Origin: Pseudoclavibacter endophyticus
Lineage (GTDB): Bacteria > Actinomycetota > Actinomycetes > Actinomycetales > Microbacteriaceae
Direction of reading: 5' to 3'
Assembly (NCBI RefSeq): GCF_008831085.1
Contig: NZ_WBJY01000001.1
Location: forward strand, 806,001 to 870,000
Length of the DNA stretch: 64,000 nucleotides
The notes under the pieces are model-generated. The model had not been told where the DNA came from, did not search any database, and saw only the letters and a program-made list of their open reading frames with translations. How positions within the stretch are numbered: the stretch's first letter is position 1; each line of letters starts with the position of its first letter. A program made the position numbers and the translations under genes. Positions 16,940 through 25,607 of this stretch are shown piece after piece.

Positions 16940-18547
16940 ATGTCCCAGCGCCTTCTCGTTCCCGTGATCACCGTCGCCGACGCCCTGTTGGCGGTGGTGC
17001 TCGGCGTCGTCATTCCGCTGCTGTGCACGACGGCGATCTGGGTCGCTGCCGGCATGTCCGGCGACTGGACCCTGTCGTTCGCCGCGGCCGTCGGCGCCTG
17101 GGCGCTTTCGCTCGGCGGCGACCTCGTCGTCACCCACGACGACACGATGCTCGCGCCGCTCGGTCTCAGCGAACCCGTCGCCTTCGAGATCGGATTCGCC
17201 CCCCTCGCGCTCACCCTCGCGACCGTCATCCCCGCGCTTCGGAGCGGCGCACGGTTCAGGCTCGACGAGAGCCCGCTCGCGCTCGCCGCGCTCGGGCCCA
17301 TCGCCTTTGCGGCGGCGGCCTGGGGCCTCGGCGCCGCCGCGTCGCACGCCAACGTCGCGATCGACTCCCTCGGCACGGCCCTCCTCGGCGGAGTGATCTA
17401 CCTCGCCGCCCTTGCCGTGGGCGCCCGCGTCTGGGAGCGCGTTCCCGACGAGGTCGTGGAGCTCCGTACGGCGGGGTGGGGCCGCGGGGGCATCGGCGCG
17501 ATGGTCCGCGGCGTCGGCATCATGCTCGCGGGGCTCGTCGCCGGCGGCGCGCTGCTCGTGACCGTCGGCATGCTGCTCGGCTTCGGACGCATTCTCGCCG
17601 CCTTCGAGGCGCTGCACCTCGACGTCGTCGGAGCCGTCGCGTTCGGGCTCGGCCAGCTGGCGATCCTGCCCAATGCCATCCTCTGGGCCGTTTCATGGAT
17701 GCTCGGGCCCGGGTTCGCCATCGGCGACGGTTCGTCGATCGCGCCGATCGCGACGAACGTGGGCCCGCTGCCGCTCGTGCCGCTCCTCGGCGCCGTGCCG
17801 GAGGGCATCCCGCCGTTCGCGATCGTGCTCGTCGTGCTCCCCGTCGCGATCGGGGTGCTCGCGGGTCTGGCGATGCGCCTCGCCCCGGGCGCCGACGACT
17901 GGAACGTCGGGTGGCGCCGCCTCGCCACGCCGATCGTTGCCGCCGTCGTCGCGTCGCTCGCAATCGCCCTGCTCGGCCTCTTCTCCGGCGGTGCCGTCGG
18001 CCCGGGGCGGCTCGCGACGACCGGGCCCGAGGTGGGGTGGATGCTCTTGGCCGCGATCGCGACGCTCGCCGTCGGCGCGCTGACGGGTGCCTACGTGCCC
18101 CTCGCCGACGCCGTGGAGCCGGCGGCCGGCCGCGCCGATCGCGCCGGCACGAGTACGAGCCGTGCCGCCGCGGGCGGCCGCGCGGCCGACACCTCCGCCC
18201 TCGACGACGACTCGCGCGACGAGGAAGACTGGGACGACGACGAGGGCGATTGGGACGACGACGACTGGGACGAGGACGACGAGGACGACGACTGGGACGA
18301 CGACATCGACGGGGACGAGGACGAGGACGGCCAAGACGGGCCGGACGACGACGGTCCGAAGAGCCGTGGCCGCCTCGTCGAGAAGGCCCGGGCCGCCCGC
18401 TCACGTCTCGCCCCGGCCCGCGACGGGCGCGGCGACGACGGGCCGACGACCCCGCGGCGAGCCTCGGCCGCGACGACCCCGCGCACACCGCGCGATGACA
18501 CCGAGCCGGACATCTACGCGGGCATCGACCCCCTCGCCGACGAGTAG
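16940..18547 (+). CDS. DUF6350 family polytopic membrane protein
   Basis: Protein of 535 residues from ATG 16940. The first 400 residues contain about ten hydrophobic helices with the family motifs GLGQLAILPNAILWAVSWML and GPGFAIGDGSSIAPIATNVG. This matches the actinobacterial DUF6350 family, sometimes labelled cell-division protein PerM. The last 130 residues are extremely Asp/Glu-rich and then basic, without a fold I recognise. The place between sucCD and purN-purH is conserved in many Micrococcales. The function is unproven. Confidence 0.85.
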   Translation: MSQRLLVPVITVADALLAVVLGVVIPLLCTTAIWVAAGMSGDWTLSFAAAVGAWALSLGGDLVVTHDDTMLAPLGLSEPVAFEIGFAPLALTLATVIPALRSGARFRLDESPLALAALGPIAFAAAAWGLGAAASHANVAIDSLGTALLGGVIYLAALAVGARVWERVPDEVVELRTAGWGRGGIGAMVRGVGIMLAGLVAGGALLVTVGMLLGFGRILAAFEALHLDVVGAVAFGLGQLAILPNAILWAVSWMLGPGFAIGDGSSIAPIATNVGPLPLVPLLGAVPEGIPPFAIVLVVLPVAIGVLAGLAMRLAPGADDWNVGWRRLATPIVAAVVASLAIALLGLFSGGAVGPGRLATTGPEVGWMLLAAIATLAVGALTGAYVPLADAVEPAAGRADRAGTSTSRAAAGGRAADTSALDDDSRDEEDWDDDEGDWDDDDWDEDDEDDDWDDDIDGDEDEDGQDGPDDDGPKSRGRLVEKARAARSRLAPARDGRGDDGPTTPRRASAATTPRTPRDDTEPDIYAGIDPLADE

Positions 18548-18649
18548 CGGCGCTCGCCGCCGCCCGCCGGCGACCGCCACCGCTCGGACCGGTACGGCGG
18601 CGCCGACGAGGGACTCGGGGAGCGGATCCGGGGCATCAGCGCGGCCGAG

Positions 18650-18655
18650 TACGCT
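18650..18655 (+). promoter_or_regulatory. -10 box of probable leaderless purN promoter
   Basis: TACGCT ends 6 nt before GTG 18662, so the transcript should begin at the start codon. No ribosome binding site is seen. Confidence 0.5.
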
Positions 18656-18661
18656 TGTCCG

Positions 18662-19345
18662 GTGCGCAAACTCGTCGTCTTGATCTCGGGGACGGGCTCG
18701 AACCTTCGTGCCCTCCTGCGCGCCATCGACGACGCGGCGGGAACGCCCGACGACCTCGGGGCGCGCGTCGTCGCGATCGGCGCCGACACCGAGGCCGCGA
18801 ACCTCGCGCTCGGTGACGAGTTCGGCATCCCCACGTTCGTCGTGCCGCCGGCCGAGTACCCCGATCGGACGACGTGGGGCGACGCGCTCCTCGCGCGCAT
18901 CCGCGAGTACGGGCCCGATCTCACGGTGCTCTCCGGATTCATGCGCCTCGTGCCGCCGTCCGTCGTGCGAGGTCTCGCGCCGGCCCTGCTCAACACCCAC
19001 CCGTCGTACCTGCCCGAGTTCCCGGGCGCCAACGCCGTCCGAGATGCCCTCACGGCCGGCGCGACCCGCACGGGGGCGACGATCATGATCGTCGACGACG
19101 GCGTCGACACCGGCCCCGTGATCGATCAGGTGCGCATCGCCATCGAGCCGGGCGACACCGTTTCGGCGCTGCACGAGCGCATCAAGACCGCCGAGCGGCG
19201 CCTCCTCATCGAGACCGTTCGAGGAATCGCGCACGGCCGGGTCGACCTCGTGTCGCTCACGGCCGCTGCCCACAGTGACGCGATGGCATCCAGGCCCGAA
19301 GACCACCAGACCGCGCACGCCAAGAAGGAGTCCCCACCGTCATGA
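18662..19345 (+). CDS. purN: Phosphoribosylglycinamide formyltransferase
   Basis: Protein of 227 residues from GTG 18662. [20 protein letters not shown] binds the GAR phosphate. [13 protein letters not shown] and [20 protein letters not shown] carry the catalytic Asn/His, and [15 protein letters not shown] the catalytic Asp. It transfers a formyl group from 10-formyl-THF to GAR in purine synthesis. The C-terminal 30 residues are an extra hydrophilic tail. Its stop overlaps the purH start (ATGA), so the two are translationally coupled. Confidence 0.95.
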   Translation: MRKLVVLISGTGSNLRALLRAIDDAAGTPDDLGARVVAIGADTEAANLALGDEFGIPTFVVPPAEYPDRTTWGDALLARIREYGPDLTVLSGFMRLVPPSVVRGLAPALLNTHPSYLPEFPGANAVRDALTAGATRTGATIMIVDDGVDTGPVIDQVRIAIEPGDTVSALHERIKTAERRLLIETVRGIAHGRVDLVSLTAAAHSDAMASRPEDHQTAHAKKESPPS

Positions 19346-20991
19346 GCGCACCCGCCGCACGAATCCCCGACCACGAGCGCGACCGCGTCGCGATTCGCCG
19401 AGCGCTCGTCTCGGTGAGCGACAAGACGGGCCTACTCGAGCTCGCCGAGGCGCTCGCGACTGCCGGGGTCGAGATCGTCTCGACCGGGTCGACCGCCGCA
19501 CGGATGCGCGACGCCGGCTACGAGGTCACCGACGTCTCGTCGGTCACGGGCTTTCCCGAATCCCTCGACGGCCGCGTCAAGACGCTCCACCCCGGCGTGC
19601 ACGCCGGCGTGCTCGCCGACCTGCGCTTCGACGACCATGCGAAGCAGCTCGACGACCTCGGCATCAGGCCGTTCGAGCTCGTCGTCGTCAACCTCTACCC
19701 GTTCATGCAGACGGTCGCGTCGGGCGCTGACGCCCCAGACGTGATCGAGCAGATCGACATCGGGGGTCCCGCACTCGTGCGCGCGTCGGCGAAGAACCAC
19801 GCGAACGTGGCCATCGTCGTCGACCCGGCGAAGTACGGCGACCTCGCCGCCGCGATCGCCGAAGGCGGCACGACGCTCGCGCAGCGGCGGGAGCTCGCCG
19901 CAGCCGCCTTCACGCACACGGCGGACTATGACGCCGCCGTGTCGGCGTGGTTCCGCGAGCAGCTGCTGACGGACGAGCTCGCCGAGGTCGTCGAGGCGGC
20001 CGAGAGCGACGAAGAGGACTTCGCCGACGATCTGGTGCTCGACTTCGACCGCGTCGCGACCCTGCGCTACGGCGAGAACAGCCACCAGCGGGCCGCGCTC
20101 TACGCCACGCCGGGCGGCGTCGGCATCGCGCAGGCGACCCAGCTGCACGGCAAGGCCATGTCGTACAACAACTACGTCGACGCCGACGCGGCACTGCGCG
20201 CCGCCTACGACTTCGACGTGCCGGCCGTGGCCGTCATCAAGCACGCCAACCCGTGCGGCGTCGCCATCGCGCCCGCAGACCTGCTCGACGACGAAGCCGC
20301 CGCGATCGCCGAGGCCCACCGTCGTGCTCATGCGACCGACCCGCTCAGCGCCTTCGGCGGCGTCATCGCCGCCAACCGCACCGTGTCAGCCGATATGGCC
20401 GAGACCGTGGCCGAGATCTTCACGGAGGTCATCGTCGCGCCCGGCTTCGAGCCCGCCGCCATCGAGATCCTGACCGCGAAGAAGAACGTGCGCCTCCTCG
20501 AGCTGCCGGCCGGCTACGAGCGCGAGCAGAACGAGCTGCGGCAGATCTCCGGAGGGGCGTTGCTGCAGTCGACCGATGCCTTCTCGCGCGACGGCCGCAT
20601 CAGCGACGGCTGGACCCTCGCGGCGGGCGAACCGGCCGACGAGCAGACGCTGCGCGACCTCGAGTTCGCGTGGGTCGCCTGCCGATCGGTCAAGTCGAAC
20701 GCCATCCTGCTCGCCCGCGACGGCGCGGCCGTCGGCGTCGGCATGGGGCAGGTCAATCGCGTCGACTCGTGCGACCTCGCGATCCGCCGCGCCGGTGACC
20801 GCGCCGAGGGCTCGGTCGCCGCGTCGGACGCCTTCTTCCCCTTCGCCGACGGCCCCCAGTTGCTCATCGACGCCGACGTGCGGGCGATCGTGCAGCCGGG
20901 CGGTTCGATGCGTGACGACGATGTCATCGAGGCGGCATCGACGGCGGGCGTCACGATGTACTTCACGGGCGAGCGTCACTTCTTCCACTGA
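19342..20991 (+). CDS. purH: Bifunctional AICAR formyltransferase / IMP cyclohydrolase
   Basis: Protein of 549 residues from ATG 19342. The N-terminal IMP cyclohydrolase part has [17 protein letters not shown] and [15 protein letters not shown], [18 protein letters not shown]. The C-terminal transformylase has [29 protein letters not shown], the catalytic Lys-His of [11 protein letters not shown] and [10 protein letters not shown]. It catalyses the last two steps to IMP. Overlap with purN by 4 nt shows an operon. A hairpin at 20997-21026 follows. Confidence 0.97.
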   Translation: MSAPAARIPDHERDRVAIRRALVSVSDKTGLLELAEALATAGVEIVSTGSTAARMRDAGYEVTDVSSVTGFPESLDGRVKTLHPGVHAGVLADLRFDDHAKQLDDLGIRPFELVVVNLYPFMQTVASGADAPDVIEQIDIGGPALVRASAKNHANVAIVVDPAKYGDLAAAIAEGGTTLAQRRELAAAAFTHTADYDAAVSAWFREQLLTDELAEVVEAAESDEEDFADDLVLDFDRVATLRYGENSHQRAALYATPGGVGIAQATQLHGKAMSYNNYVDADAALRAAYDFDVPAVAVIKHANPCGVAIAPADLLDDEAAAIAEAHRRAHATDPLSAFGGVIAANRTVSADMAETVAEIFTEVIVAPGFEPAAIEILTAKKNVRLLELPAGYEREQNELRQISGGALLQSTDAFSRDGRISDGWTLAAGEPADEQTLRDLEFAWVACRSVKSNAILLARDGAAVGVGMGQVNRVDSCDLAIRRAGDRAEGSVAASDAFFPFADGPQLLIDADVRAIVQPGGSMRDDDVIEAASTAGVTMYFTGERHFFH

Positions 20992-20996
20992 TCCGC

Positions 20997-21026
20997 GGGC
21001 CCGTCATCCCCGCTGATGGCGGGTCC
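20997..21026 (+). terminator. Terminator-like hairpin after purH
   Basis: A 12-bp stem with two G-U wobbles (20997-21008 with 21015-21026) and a 6-nt loop starts 6 nt after the purH stop. It may attenuate rather than fully stop transcription into the next gene, which lies in the same direction. Confidence 0.5.
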
Positions 21027-21064
21027 GGCCTGTCCACAACGAACGAAACGAGACCCCGCACGCC

Positions 21065-22381
21065 ATGACGAGCGACACACGCCACGGCAACGCCACGACG
21101 GTACCCGCGCAGCCGGGCGAGTGGCGCGACCGCCTCAACAGCGTGCTCACCGCCTCGGTCGCGACCGCGCTGCTGACGCTCGCGATCACCATGATCCGCA
21201 TGAACGAGCGCGATCTCACGTTCACGCTCTCGCCCGTCGACACGTTCATGCAGGCGCTCGGCATCTACGTGCTGCCCGCGACGGTGCTCATGCTGCTGCT
21301 CATCGTCGGAGGCATGCTCGGCGCGTTCCGACACTGGTTCTTCGCGGGCCTCGCTGGGCTCCTCGGTGCGATCGTCGGCGGCGTGGTCGGGTACGTGCAG
21401 CAGATCCTCGCGGTAGGCCTTCCGCTCGACGGGGAGGCGTGGTCGGCGATCTTCCTCGAGTTCTTCGGCAACAACTTCCCGTTCGTCGCGATCGCGACGC
21501 TCGTGGCCGGCGTCGCGGCGCCCCTCATGGTTCGCGCCGTCGAGCGACGCGAGGCGCAGGATGCCCGGCTCGCGCAGGGTGGCGGGCTCGGCGACCCCAG
21601 GCGATTCAGCGAGGCGGCCGAGAAGCTCGCCTTCGTGCGGGTGCCGGCAGGCAACCTCGACGAGGCCGAGGTGTCCGGAGCCGAGCGTGCGACCGTCGAG
21701 GCCGACCTGGCCGCGGAGCAGTGGGAGGCCTACGTCGAGCTGCTCGAGGAGTACGGCTGGGAGACGCGGGAGGTCGCCGCGGCCGAGACGCTTCCCGACT
21801 CGGTGTTCACAGAGGATCCGGTCGTGATCATTGACGACGTCGCCATCATCGCTCGGCCTGGCGCCCCTTCTCGCCGGCCCGAGCTGCCGGGCGTCCGCGC
21901 CGCGATAGAGCAGGCCGGTTTCGTGCTCGAGGAGCTCGAGAAGCCGGCGACGCTCGACGGCGGCGACGTGCTCGTGAATGGCGACACCGTCTACGTCGGT
22001 GCCTCGCGACGCACGAACGCGGCGGGCATCCGTGCCCTTCGCGACATCGCGACGGGCCTCGGCTATCGCGTCGTCGCCGTGCCGATCCGCGACGCGCTCC
22101 ACCTGCGGAGCGTCGCGACGGCGCTTCCCGATGGGACGATCGTCGCCTGGCTCGACGCGTTCGAGCGGCCCGAGCTGCTCGGCCGGATCGTCGCGGCGCC
22201 CGAACGGCTCGGGGCGTCGGTGCTGCCGCTCGACGGTGACACCGTGCTCGTTTCGAAGGCGGCGCCCAAGACGGCGAGGCTCATCGAGCGGCTCGGCTAC
22301 ACGGTCGAGCGGCTCGACATCTCGGAGTTCGAGAAGCTCGAGGGTGGCGTGACCTGCCTGTCGGCTCGATCGTTCGGGTAG
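21065..22381 (+). CDS. Membrane domain fused to dimethylarginine dimethylaminohydrolase (DDAH)-like domain
   Basis: Protein of 438 residues from ATG 21065. Residues about 25-165 contain four hydrophobic helices (VLTASVATALLTLAITMI, LGIYVLPATVLMLLLIVGGM, FFAGLAGLLGAIVGGVVGYV, FVAIATLVAGVAAPLMV). Residues 180-438 form an amidinotransferase-fold DDAH domain: AFVRVPAGNLDEAE, DSVFTEDPVVIIDDVAIIAR, ATLDGGDVLVNGDTVYVG, LHLRSVATALPDGTI (catalytic His near 345) and EGGVTCLSARSF (catalytic Cys near 431). The domain would hydrolyse a methylated arginine or related guanidine to citrulline and an amine. The N-terminal membrane anchor is unusual for the family. No amino-acid transporter gene adjoins it. 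Confidence 0.82.
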   Translation: MTSDTRHGNATTVPAQPGEWRDRLNSVLTASVATALLTLAITMIRMNERDLTFTLSPVDTFMQALGIYVLPATVLMLLLIVGGMLGAFRHWFFAGLAGLLGAIVGGVVGYVQQILAVGLPLDGEAWSAIFLEFFGNNFPFVAIATLVAGVAAPLMVRAVERREAQDARLAQGGGLGDPRRFSEAAEKLAFVRVPAGNLDEAEVSGAERATVEADLAAEQWEAYVELLEEYGWETREVAAAETLPDSVFTEDPVVIIDDVAIIARPGAPSRRPELPGVRAAIEQAGFVLEELEKPATLDGGDVLVNGDTVYVGASRRTNAAGIRALRDIATGLGYRVVAVPIRDALHLRSVATALPDGTIVAWLDAFERPELLGRIVAAPERLGASVLPLDGDTVLVSKAAPKTARLIERLGYTVERLDISEFEKLEGGVTCLSARSFG

Positions 22382-22429
22382 CGCCGTCGCGTCGAGCTCT
22401 CGCCGGAGTCGGGCGCCGCGGGTCAGGCG

Positions 22430-22903
22430 TCAGCCGGTGAGGCCGTTGGATGACAGCGGGCAGTGGCCGATGACCTCGCCGTACTCGGTCTCGCCGACGG
22501 CGACGAAGCCCATCGCCCGAAAGAACTTGCCGGGGCCGAGCTCGCCCTCCTCCCAGACGGCGGTCACGGTCTCGAAACCGCGGTTGCGGGCCTCGTCGAG
22601 CACGGCGCGCACCGCGAACGATCCGACGCCCTGGCGCTGATAGCCGGCGTCGACGTTGATGCGGAGGATCGCGGAGCGGTACAGGTCGCTGTCGGTCTCT
22701 TCGTCGAAGTTGGCTAGGACGAAGGCAACGACCGCATCATCCATGACGATGACGCGCGGCCATGACGTCTGCTGGCTCACGAAGGCCTCGGCGATTGAGT
22801 GCGAGACGGGCGCCACGAACGCTTCCTGTCCGGGCCGCATGCTGAGGTTGTTGGCGGCCACCACGTTGCTCGCCGAGAGTTCTTCGATTCGGAGCTCGCT
22901 CAT
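22430..22903 (-). CDS. GNAT family N-acetyltransferase
   Basis: Protein of 157 residues from ATG 22903. The acetyl-CoA-binding motif A is seen in LRINVDAGYQRQGVGSFAVR (Q/R-x-x-G-x-G/A, here QRQGVG), followed by the typical FFRAMGFVAVGE at the C-terminus. Soluble; the substrate is unknown. It is convergent with the DDAH-fusion gene (48 nt apart) and divergent from the ParA-like gene. Confidence 0.85.
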   Translation of the reverse strand: MSELRIEELSASNVVAANNLSMRPGQEAFVAPVSHSIAEAFVSQQTSWPRVIVMDDAVVAFVLANFDEETDSDLYRSAILRINVDAGYQRQGVGSFAVRAVLDEARNRGFETVTAVWEEGELGPGKFFRAMGFVAVGETEYGEVIGHCPLSSNGLTG

Positions 22904-23146
22904 GCGTGCAGGGTAGCGGTCCCGCCAGAGAGATTGGGTGACGAGTCGCCATCGGTCCCCGCCCGACGAACGGGCAGTGGATGCTCGGGTCAGGGCGTCA
23001 ATCGCGCCGAGGGATCGGCGCCACGGCGGGGGATCTGCAGCATGCGTGCGGCACGCTCGCTACGCTCGGTCTACTCGGGCCAGCCCGAAGCATCCAACCA
23101 CCACCACCACCATCGCGCACGCCCGTGCGCCCGATCGAGGACGGTC

Positions 23147-25456
23147 ATGAGCGACGAGACGGTCCACTATGCACGCGAAGCCGTCATCAGGCACGACGGC
23201 AGGGGAGAGGTCCGCGACGCCGAGGGCGCTGAGGCCGTCACGGCGGCCGACGCCGACGAGCTGCGCGCCGTCGTCATGCAGCGCATCATCGAGTTCGCGA
23301 CCGACGTCGGCGCGCCGGTGAATCTTCGCGTCGCCGACGTCGACGGCGTCTACCGGCTCGTCGTGCACCCCGGCGGGGCGATCACGGAGGAGGGCGGCTT
23401 CGAACCGCTGGGTCCGGGTGACGACGTGCTGTGGTCGGGCGGCGGGGGCGCACACACCGGTGCCGCGGCGGACGTTGACGACGTCGCCGGTGACGACGGG
23501 GGGTTTCACGACGAGGGCCTCGATAGCGACTTCGGTGGGCTGGGGGACGAGCCCGTCGACGGCGACTTCGAGGTCCCTGTCAGCGACCGTCCGGCCGCGG
23601 CTCACGGGGGACGCCACGCCGGGGCGTCCGCATCCGGGGCGTCGCCCGACGTCAGCCGGCCCGCATGGCCGGAGCCGGAGCCGGAGCCGGATGGCGGATA
23701 CTCGGCACTCTTCGGCCGAACCGATGGCGATGGCACCGCTGCGAACGCCGCCGACGTACACGAGACGATCCAGCTGCCGCGCCCTGGAATGATGCGTGAG
23801 GAGCCGCCGGCCGTGACGGGCCTGCAGCCGATCGTGCCGCCCTCGGGCGCGGGTGGCGGGGCCGACGACGGGGACGACGGTCTCGACGGCGGCGACGGGC
23901 TCGACGGCGATGACCTCCTCGCGGTCGAGCTCGAAGACGAGGACGTCCACGACGATGCCGAAACCGACGGTCGAACTCCCGAAGACGGCGTCGACGACGC
24001 CTTCGACGAAGCCGGACCCGGCGAATCGGCGGGCGACGACAGGGTCGTCGCCGACTGGGGCACCGGCGGACTCGACATCGTGACCGGCGCGATCGCGACG
24101 CCGCGCACCTGGGCCGGCGCCGGGGAGGCGGAAGCTCCCGGCGAGCGGGCATCCGACGCCGGCGACGAAACGCCGGTGCCCGCCGCGCTCACGGGAGAGG
24201 ACGCCTACGGTGACGGGGGCCGTTCGACACCCGAGTGGACGCCCCGATTTCCGCGCGCCGCTGCCGCACCGCAGGCGCCCGTCGATCAGACTTCGCCCGC
24301 CGATCGGACCTCCGCCGGCGATCAGTCCCCGGCCGGCGTGGGGCCGTGGCTCGCACCGGCAGGCCCGCAGGCACCCGGGCCGGTGCAGGCCCCCGGCGCG
24401 GGTTGGCCGCAGCAGCACGGCCAGGCGGGCGCTGACCGGGCGCCAACCGGCCACGCCGCCGACGCGCGAGGCGTGTCGGCGGCGCCGGCGGGGTCAACAG
24501 CCACGTCCTCGACGACGGAGGCTGGACCGACCCTCGGCGACTTCCTCGCGGAGAACACCACGCGCAAGGATCCGCTGGCCTCGCGTGGTTGGCGCGCCGG
24601 CCTGCGCCGCGGCACCGGCGGACTGCTGAAACTCGGCCCCGGTGCGCGCGAGCGGGCCGAACGGGAAGAGATCGCGACGATCCAGAAGCCGCTCGACGGG
24701 CCGAAGACGGTCGTGGTGGTCAATCCGAAGGGCGGTGCGCACAAGACCACGACGACGCTCATGATCGCGGCCATGTTCGGCATGCACCGTGGCGGCTACA
24801 CGCTCGCGTGGGACAACAACGAGACGCGCGGCACGCTCGGGTGGCGCTCCCACCGCGCGAATCACCAGCGCACGGCGGTCGACCTGCTCCGGCAGCTCTC
24901 GCACTTCGAGATCTCGGGCGGCGCGACGATCGCCGATATCGACCGCTTCGTGCGCAATCAGGGCACCGCGAAGTTCGACGTGCTCGCGTCCGACGACGAT
25001 GCCGCGAGCGCCGCGATCATCGACGCCGACGCATTCTGGCGCCTGCACCGCACGCTCAGCCGCTTCTATCGCGTCGTCGTGATCGACACGGGGAACAACA
25101 TGCGCGCGAGCAACTGGGAGGCGGCCCTCGAGCTCGCCGACCAGCTCGTGATCGTGTCGACCGCACGCGAGGACACGGCTGCGTCGGCCGCCTGGCTGGC
25201 TGACGGCCTGCGCGAACGCGGCTACGCGGACAAGCTCGCGGACGCCGTCACGATCCTCTCGAGCCCATCGAGCAAGGAGGATCCGCAGCTGCAGGCGCGG
25301 CTGCGCGACCACTTCACGCAGCTCACCCGCGCCGTCGTCGAGGTGCCCTATGACGAGGAGTTCGTCGGCGGCGGTGAGCTCCACGTCGAACAACTGCGCC
25401 CTGAGACGCGCGATGCGTGGCGGCACGCGGCGGCCGTCATCGCCCAGGGCCTGTAG
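23147..25456 (+). CDS. ParA/MinD-like P-loop ATPase with long acidic N-terminal region
   Basis: Protein of 769 residues from ATG 23147 (GAGG 6 nt upstream). Residues about 35-80 form a small conserved N-terminal part (ELRAVVMQRIIEFATDVGAP). Residues 90-500 are low-complexity, Asp/Gly- then Pro/Ala-rich. The C-terminal 250 residues are a deviant Walker A ATPase with NPKGGAHKTTTTLMIAAMFG (about 525), VVVIDTGNNMRASNWEAAL (Walker B) and VIVSTAREDTAASAAWLADG. The layout is like the EspI/MinD-like ATPases associated with type VII secretion. No secretion or ParB gene is nearby. The canonical GVGKTT is replaced by GAHKTT. Confidence 0.8.
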   Translation: MSDETVHYAREAVIRHDGRGEVRDAEGAEAVTAADADELRAVVMQRIIEFATDVGAPVNLRVADVDGVYRLVVHPGGAITEEGGFEPLGPGDDVLWSGGGGAHTGAAADVDDVAGDDGGFHDEGLDSDFGGLGDEPVDGDFEVPVSDRPAAAHGGRHAGASASGASPDVSRPAWPEPEPEPDGGYSALFGRTDGDGTAANAADVHETIQLPRPGMMREEPPAVTGLQPIVPPSGAGGGADDGDDGLDGGDGLDGDDLLAVELEDEDVHDDAETDGRTPEDGVDDAFDEAGPGESAGDDRVVADWGTGGLDIVTGAIATPRTWAGAGEAEAPGERASDAGDETPVPAALTGEDAYGDGGRSTPEWTPRFPRAAAAPQAPVDQTSPADRTSAGDQSPAGVGPWLAPAGPQAPGPVQAPGAGWPQQHGQAGADRAPTGHAADARGVSAAPAGSTATSSTTEAGPTLGDFLAENTTRKDPLASRGWRAGLRRGTGGLLKLGPGARERAEREEIATIQKPLDGPKTVVVVNPKGGAHKTTTTLMIAAMFGMHRGGYTLAWDNNETRGTLGWRSHRANHQRTAVDLLRQLSHFEISGGATIADIDRFVRNQGTAKFDVLASDDDAASAAIIDADAFWRLHRTLSRFYRVVVIDTGNNMRASNWEAALELADQLVIVSTAREDTAASAAWLADGLRERGYADKLADAVTILSSPSSKEDPQLQARLRDHFTQLTRAVVEVPYDEEFVGGGELHVEQLRPETRDAWRHAAAVIAQGL

Positions 25457-25476
25457 GGACCCAGGGCCTGGAGGGA
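25443..25476 (+). repeat. 17-bp tandem duplication across the ParA-like stop codon
   Basis: CCCAGGGCCTGTAGGGA (25443-25459) is directly repeated with one mismatch at 25460-25476. The first copy contains the TAG stop of the ParA-like gene. Looks like a recent slippage event. Confidence 0.7.
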
Positions 25477-25512
25477 AACGGCGGGCGTCGGCCCCGGATG
25501 CGGCGAGGCGGG

Positions 25513-25518
25513 TAGCCT
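25513..25518 (+). promoter_or_regulatory. -10 box upstream of trpEG
   Basis: TAGCCT lies 95 nt upstream of the trpEG start. It is 7 nt before ATG 25526, which opens a 36-codon frame overlapping the trpEG start. It could drive a leaderless leader ORF plus trpEG. Confidence 0.35.
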
Positions 25519-25607
25519 TGATCGGATGCGCCCGGCATCCGCGCGCATCCGGTACGCCCGCCGGGGCGCGCCGCGCAGGCAACCCGCACACCAGGAAGGC
25601 CGCCGCC

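Noticed and set aside
23099..23113. CCACCACCACCACCAT run resembling a His-tag-like or simple-sequence element
   Set aside because: Non-coding in the accepted frame and too short to be a functional repeat.
25457..25607. Trp-codon leader peptide and attenuator for trpEG
   Set aside because: No tandem TGG codons and no terminator/antiterminator pair were found.
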